A stretch of 64,000 bases of DNA from Gnetum montanum (lineage: Eukaryota > Streptophyta > Gnetopsida > Gnetales > Gnetaceae). Location: NCBI GenBank assembly GCA_015680685.1, contig MNCI01022355.1, forward strand, positions 245,262 to 309,261. Direction: 5' to 3'. Positions 59,374 to 64,000 of this stretch are shown one piece after another. The notes below the pieces were generated by a model, which made no database searches, was not told the origin of the DNA, and saw only the letters and a program-made list of their open reading frames with translations. Positions within the stretch are counted from its first letter, which is position 1. Every line of letters starts with the position of its first letter. The translations under genes and the position numbers were made by a program.

Positions 59374-62157
59374 CTTGCTCTCAAACAATAAGACAAGCTA
59401 CTAGAGGTGGTTAAAAAATGGTTAAAAACCTTTGCTTGGTCATATCTTGAACTAACCAAAATTGATCCAAGGATATGCCAACATCATATCTACATTGACC
59501 TAGCCATAAAGCCAAGAAGGTAGCTACAAAGATAGTTGAACCCCAAATTGAAGCAAATCATCAAAGAGGAAATAGAACTCTTCAAGGTGGGGTTCATCTA
59601 TTCCATCATGGATACTAAATGGGTTATCCCACTTGTAATTATGCCAAAGAAGGTGATAAGTGGTAGGTCTACATTGACTTTAAGTTGTTGAATATGGCAA
59701 CATTTAAGGATTATTTTCCATTGTCATTTGTGGACCAAGTGTTGGATACCATATCTAGGTATTGCTATTATAGCTTCTTATATGATTATAGTGGCTATAA
59801 CCAAATTTAGATTATGCCCAAAGATTAGGCCAAAATAACATTCATGAGTCCTTGGGGAACTTTTGCATATTGCAAGATGCCATTTGGTTTGTGCAATGCC
59901 CTTGCAACATTTCAACATCTGGTCCTTAGTATTTTTAAATAGAATATTGGTATTGGGATAGAAGTCTTTATGGATGACTTATCTACCTATGGAGCTACAT
60001 TTGAGTAAGCCCTAGATTTCCTTGAGTAACTAGTAAAAAGATGTATTGAAACAAACCTTAAGCTCAATTTTCAAAAAGCCATTTAATGGTCCAGGAAGGC
60101 ATAGTCTTGGGGCACAAAATTACTCAAACAAGGATTGAGGTAGACCCTGAAAAGATAAGTTTCATCCAAGGAATTACACACCAACCAGAGATAGTTAAAG
60201 ACATCTGATCATTCCTTAGATACACTAGTTACTGCCAGTGATTTATAGAGAATATCTCTAATATTGTAAAGTTGTTGGTCAAGCTTACAAAGAAAGATGC
60301 TTCATTCATCTAGACTAATGAATGTAAACATGAATTCCAATAGCTAAAGGAATAATGCATAGAAACTCCAATTATAAAAGCATCAAAATGGTCCAAATTA
60401 TTTCACATAATGATAGATGAACCTAATTATACCTTGGGAGCTATGCTTACATAACTGGATGATAAGAAACATTCATACTACATCCACTACATGAGCTAAA
60501 TCATTGTGGGTGCATAATTGAATTACATCACAACTAAGAAAGAACTAATGATAGTGGTGTATACTCTCAAAAATTTTAGGCACTATGTTCTTGGCTATAA
60601 AGTGTTTGTGCACATAGATCATAGAGCCATCTACTTCCTAATGGACAAGACAATGATGAGCCCCTATATCATACAATGCCTCGTGATCTTATAGGAATTC
60701 AATCTCACAAGGGTAGATTGAAAATGGACTAAAAATGTGATCACTAACCATCTCTCTTAGTTAATATGGGATAACAAAAAGGAGGAGAACCCACTCTCTA
60801 ATCAATTTCTAGATGAACTCCTCTTTACATGAGTGATAAATGACCAAGTCGTCACTAAATCAAAGGTATGATGGCATTCTCACTTACGTTCTCACTTAGG
60901 AGATGCCACAAGATTTGAACTTTAGAAAGAAACAATAGTTTCTTTACTAGGCTAAGTGCTTCATGGAAGTCAACAAACATCTTTACAAGGTGTTTGCTAA
61001 TGGCCTGGTTCATTAGTGTCTCCCTAATGTGGACCAATTACATGTTCTCTAAGATGCTTATGAAGGCCCTTATGAAGGCCACTATGTAGGATATGCATAG
61101 TCATAAAAACCCTGATGGAAAGATATTATTGGCCTATAATCTTCAAGGATGCCCACTAGTTTTTTTGATCATGTGAACATTGTTAACAAGATGGTGGGAT
61201 GATTGCTTGAATGAAGGATCCTCAATAGTGGATTCAACCATTGGAGCCCTTTATAACATATGGGGCATAGACTTCATGGATCCCATCACACCCATGTCCA
61301 ATGGAAAGGTATACATCATCGTAGTAGTCAACTAATACATCAAATGGGTAGAAGTAGCAACCGTCACTGACTGTACATCATCTAGTGCTACTTGATTTGT
61401 ACAACATATTGTAAACAAGTTTGGTGTACCATGTGCACTAATTTCTAACAATGGAATTCATGTTATAGGCACCTTTTGAAATTTGATGCAACACTTAGGG
61501 TGAAACATAAATTAATAACACCCTATCACCCTCAATCAAACGATCAAGGAAAACTTACCAATAGGGAGATCACAAAGATCATAACAAAGACTATAAGCAA
61601 ATATAGAAGAGACTAGAGCACAAAACTTAATAATGTCCTCTGGGCCTATTGCTCAACATGAAAACTCCCTATAGCCTTCTTTCCCTATGAGCTAGTGTAC
61701 AAAAAACTTCCAACACTTCTATTCTAATTTGAACTCTATACATTTCTAATACCTTGTGACTTGGACATTGACCTAATCCTAGCACAAAGAGAAAGATTGG
61801 TCAACTTGAATGTACTAGATGAAAACTGATTAATGGCACTATCTTTGAATGAAGTGCACAAGGTATATAATAAGAAACATCATGATCTTAGAATATGAAA
61901 AGTAAACTTTCAACTTGGAGATAAGGTTCTCTACTGGAACCCCACACATGTACCCCAGAAAAAAAACTCCCAAAGATTGTGGAAGGAATCTTATATAATT
62001 GACAAAACCTTTCTCTTTGGGGCCATGTCAATCTATAGACCTAAGACCCCAAACAAAAAGTAGTTGGTCAACATCTAACAAGTCAAACCATTCCATAAAC
62101 TAAAGAAAGCTAGTGTAATAACTATCTTAATAGATGGGCAACTAGACTTAATTTTTT
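59374..62157 (+). pseudogene. pol: TE-3 RT, RNase H and integrase
   Basis: The reading continues from 36115: linker to 59520, RT at 59540-60330 with an intact FMDD (59967-59978), RNase H at 60370-60760, tether, then integrase with its core from about 61260 (ATAGACTTCATGG, the first Asp) to 61560. Its second Asp motif reads SNNGI and the Glu region is shifted. The C-terminal part ends near 62130. Stops and frameshifts occur every few dozen codons; no stretch over about 60 codons is open. Confidence 0.8.
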
Positions 62158-63700
62158 GGATCTCCTCCTTCCAACTCAATCATTGGGGAGATTGTTATGT
62201 ATGCTAATCATAAACATGGCTCAGTTTTTTTAATTTTTTTATACATTTTCTTTATTTTTAAACTTTTTCTTATTTTACATCATTTTTTTTATATCATTGT
62301 CAATACATTTAAACATTTCTTGAATATTTTACACTTTCTTATATATTTTAATTCATTATTAGTATGTGATTTTCTCATTGTTTTACTAATAAACATGCTT
62401 TGTGTCAATAGGACACTGTGGTGCTATAATTGTTACTAATGATGGTTTATGCTTAATGTTTTGTTTGCTAATGTCTACTTTCTATTTTTGAATTTTTGTG
62501 CTGATGGCTAAGTCATGGTTTCTTTTTCATGGAACAGGTAGTGAGTCCATGACATCCACCCATTTACAAACTTTATGGTTATCCTTGTTTTGGAAATTTG
62601 AGGTCCCTTTTTATTAAATAAACTTTTAATAAATTTGTGACTTTAGTAGTTTTTAGAATTGGGAAGGATTCAAACATTTTCACTGGGTGTGACTTCAAAG
62701 GGGCTCAATACTCTTTGTACTCTTCTACTTGCTTGGGTACATGAGTGCTTTCATAGACTTCTTACCATTCCATGTCGACCAATAATAGGAAGTCAAATAA
62801 ATTCTTTGCATCGTGTGGTTCCTATCCAAAAATAAAAAAAGAAAATAATAACAAAAATACAATAAATAAAACATGATGGGAATTCAAAGCACATCCCTTA
62901 GACAAATAGATAGGCTATAAGCATTGGTTATGGGACTAGTAAGACATGTAAGCCATGCTTGAAGGTCCCCCCTAACTAAGGTCATCTCTCACTTTCTACT
63001 TCTCTTTTTTTCTCTTTATGGAATGGTGGTTGTTTTCTGGGAGCACTCTTGTATCTTGAGGAGGTGGATCAATCTTGGAGCAGCAATGCGAAGTCACTGA
63101 AAGAGGATGTTTCTTTTTGGTCTAGACTAAGGATAGATCTTCTTAGGTCATTTAAACATAAAATCTACAAGGGACTTCTCATGATCTCAATTCATAATTC
63201 CATTCCACCTTTTCTATCATCCATCTATGCTACCCATAACTCATCTCACTACTAATGTCCATGTTCTTGATTCAGTGTCTTGGTCTAATGTACTTGAATT
63301 CTTTGGTAAAATCTTCCAGGTTTTGATCCTTAACTTCCATCAACATTAATCACCTATGGGGCCCATGGACTCCTTAGGTTGAGGTTATGCAAGGGAAAAC
63401 AAGGCATGTGCCTACTATCGAAAGGACCCACTTGCATTTCTCTTAGTTGGGTTCATTAAGTACCTTATCCTTAGGCATTCTTGCAATTAGAATCTTTCGT
63501 ACATCCATCTTCTACAACAAGCCATGTGCTCCTTTACCTATTTTATTTAATAAACATATTTTCTATCAATTTTTTGAATTTTTAAGCTTTCAAAGATCCT
63601 CTTCAATGATTTCATCATATTCTTGGCTTTTCTAGGACTTCATGAACTCTAAATCCATTTAAAAATTCCTTATATTTTTTAAGATATACAAATTTGAAAT
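62158..63700 (+). other. TE-3 3' spacer after integrase
   Basis: It begins with the purine-rich block 62158-62194 shared with TE-5 and TE-6. The rest is T-rich, aligned in order with 53264-54860 of TE-5, without coding signal. Confidence 0.6.
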
Positions 63701-64000
63701 CTTTCCCTACAAGCTCCATATATAGGGCCCCATCAACTAAGCAAATGCATATATAGGGCCCCATTTATATGGCCCCATTAACATAGTGAAAAATAGTATA
63801 TATATGTGCAACCCCACTTTAAAATTTTCACATTTTGTCACAAATTCCAAGGGATTTTTTCAAATTTTCGGAGCCCATAACTTCCTAATCGTTTATCCAA
63901 ATCACTTCGTTCTTTAACCCTACAACTACTAGAGGTAAGCTCTTAGCCATGGGGGGCCACAAATGTGCTATTTTTTATAGAAACTTTTTCACCATTTCTT
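63701..64000 (+). promoter_or_regulatory. TE-3 counterpart of the internal promoter-like block
   Basis: Repeated tatatagggccccat words (63718-63790) and a TATATATATG (63797-63806) occupy the place of the 54868-54975 block of TE-5. The following stretch to 63920 aligns with the TE-5 leader at 54975-55100. The third ORF would start beyond the window. Confidence 0.45.

Larger units (their letters stand above)
12416..64000 (+). mobile_element. TE-3: Athila-like LTR retrotransposon, split by TE-4 and TE-5
   Basis: TE-3 occupies 12416-16013, 35345-36115 and 59369 to past the window end. It has a 5' LTR, a primer-binding site, decayed gag, protease, RT, RNase H, integrase and the start of a long 3' region. 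Its 3' LTR is not in the window. Removing TE-4 and TE-5 rejoins its protease region and the protease-RT linker, and both junctions align without gaps to the same places in TE-5. A left target duplication would be 12411-12415 (ctatt), untested. Confidence 0.85.

Overview
This window reads as nuclear DNA of a large-genome seed plant. The amount of old, nested Ty3/gypsy sequence and the scarcity of CpG suggest a gymnosperm, but that is inference. I see no host gene, rRNA, tRNA or CRISPR array. Nearly everything belongs to six LTR retrotransposons, named here TE-1 to TE-6. All lie in + orientation, and all coding capacity carries stops or frameshifts.

Layout. TE-1 (1-11836) is the youngest. It enters the window inside its 5' LTR, has gag and pol in one frame broken by only a few stops, an extra 3' ORF, and a complete 3' LTR. 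TE-2 (11837-12415) is a relic: the tail of an Athila-like element plus the start of its LTR. TE-3 (12416 to beyond 64000) is an Athila-like element inserted in the TE-2 LTR and cut twice by later insertions. The first is TE-4 (16014-35344), a 19.3-kb Tat-like element with 2.15-kb LTRs and a 5-bp target duplication (ataga). The second is TE-5 (36116-59368), a relative of TE-3, with target duplication caaat. TE-5 is itself split inside its integrase by TE-6 (42661-52660), another Athila-like element, with a duplication gtaac/gcaac. The TE-3 protease region resumes after TE-4, its pol resumes after TE-5, and the TE-5 integrase resumes after TE-6. The nest is therefore established by both target duplications and coding continuity.

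How the parts work together. Each element carries the usual set: LTR promoter and poly(A) signal, primer-binding site, gag, protease, reverse transcriptase, RNase H, integrase and polypurine tract. Departures from the standard plan are the main interest. TE-1 has a second, catalytically complete RNase H placed before the RT instead of after it, and a TATA-preceded ORF after integrase. TE-4 carries, antisense to gag-pol and between protease and RT, what looks like a multi-exon gene with at least three frame-preserving GT-AG introns (22733-26343). TE-5 and TE-3 repeat pieces of LTR U3 plus a TATA box inside the element, ahead of a decayed third ORF. Three Athila-like elements share a purine-rich block just after pol.

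One clear assembly problem is present. A perfect 267-bp tandem duplication on either side of a single N (6843) is almost certainly an unmerged contig overlap. Removing 268 bp restores one continuous TE-1 pol frame apart from one internal stop. Alignments and boundaries were read by eye; family assignments rest on motif recognition, not database searches.
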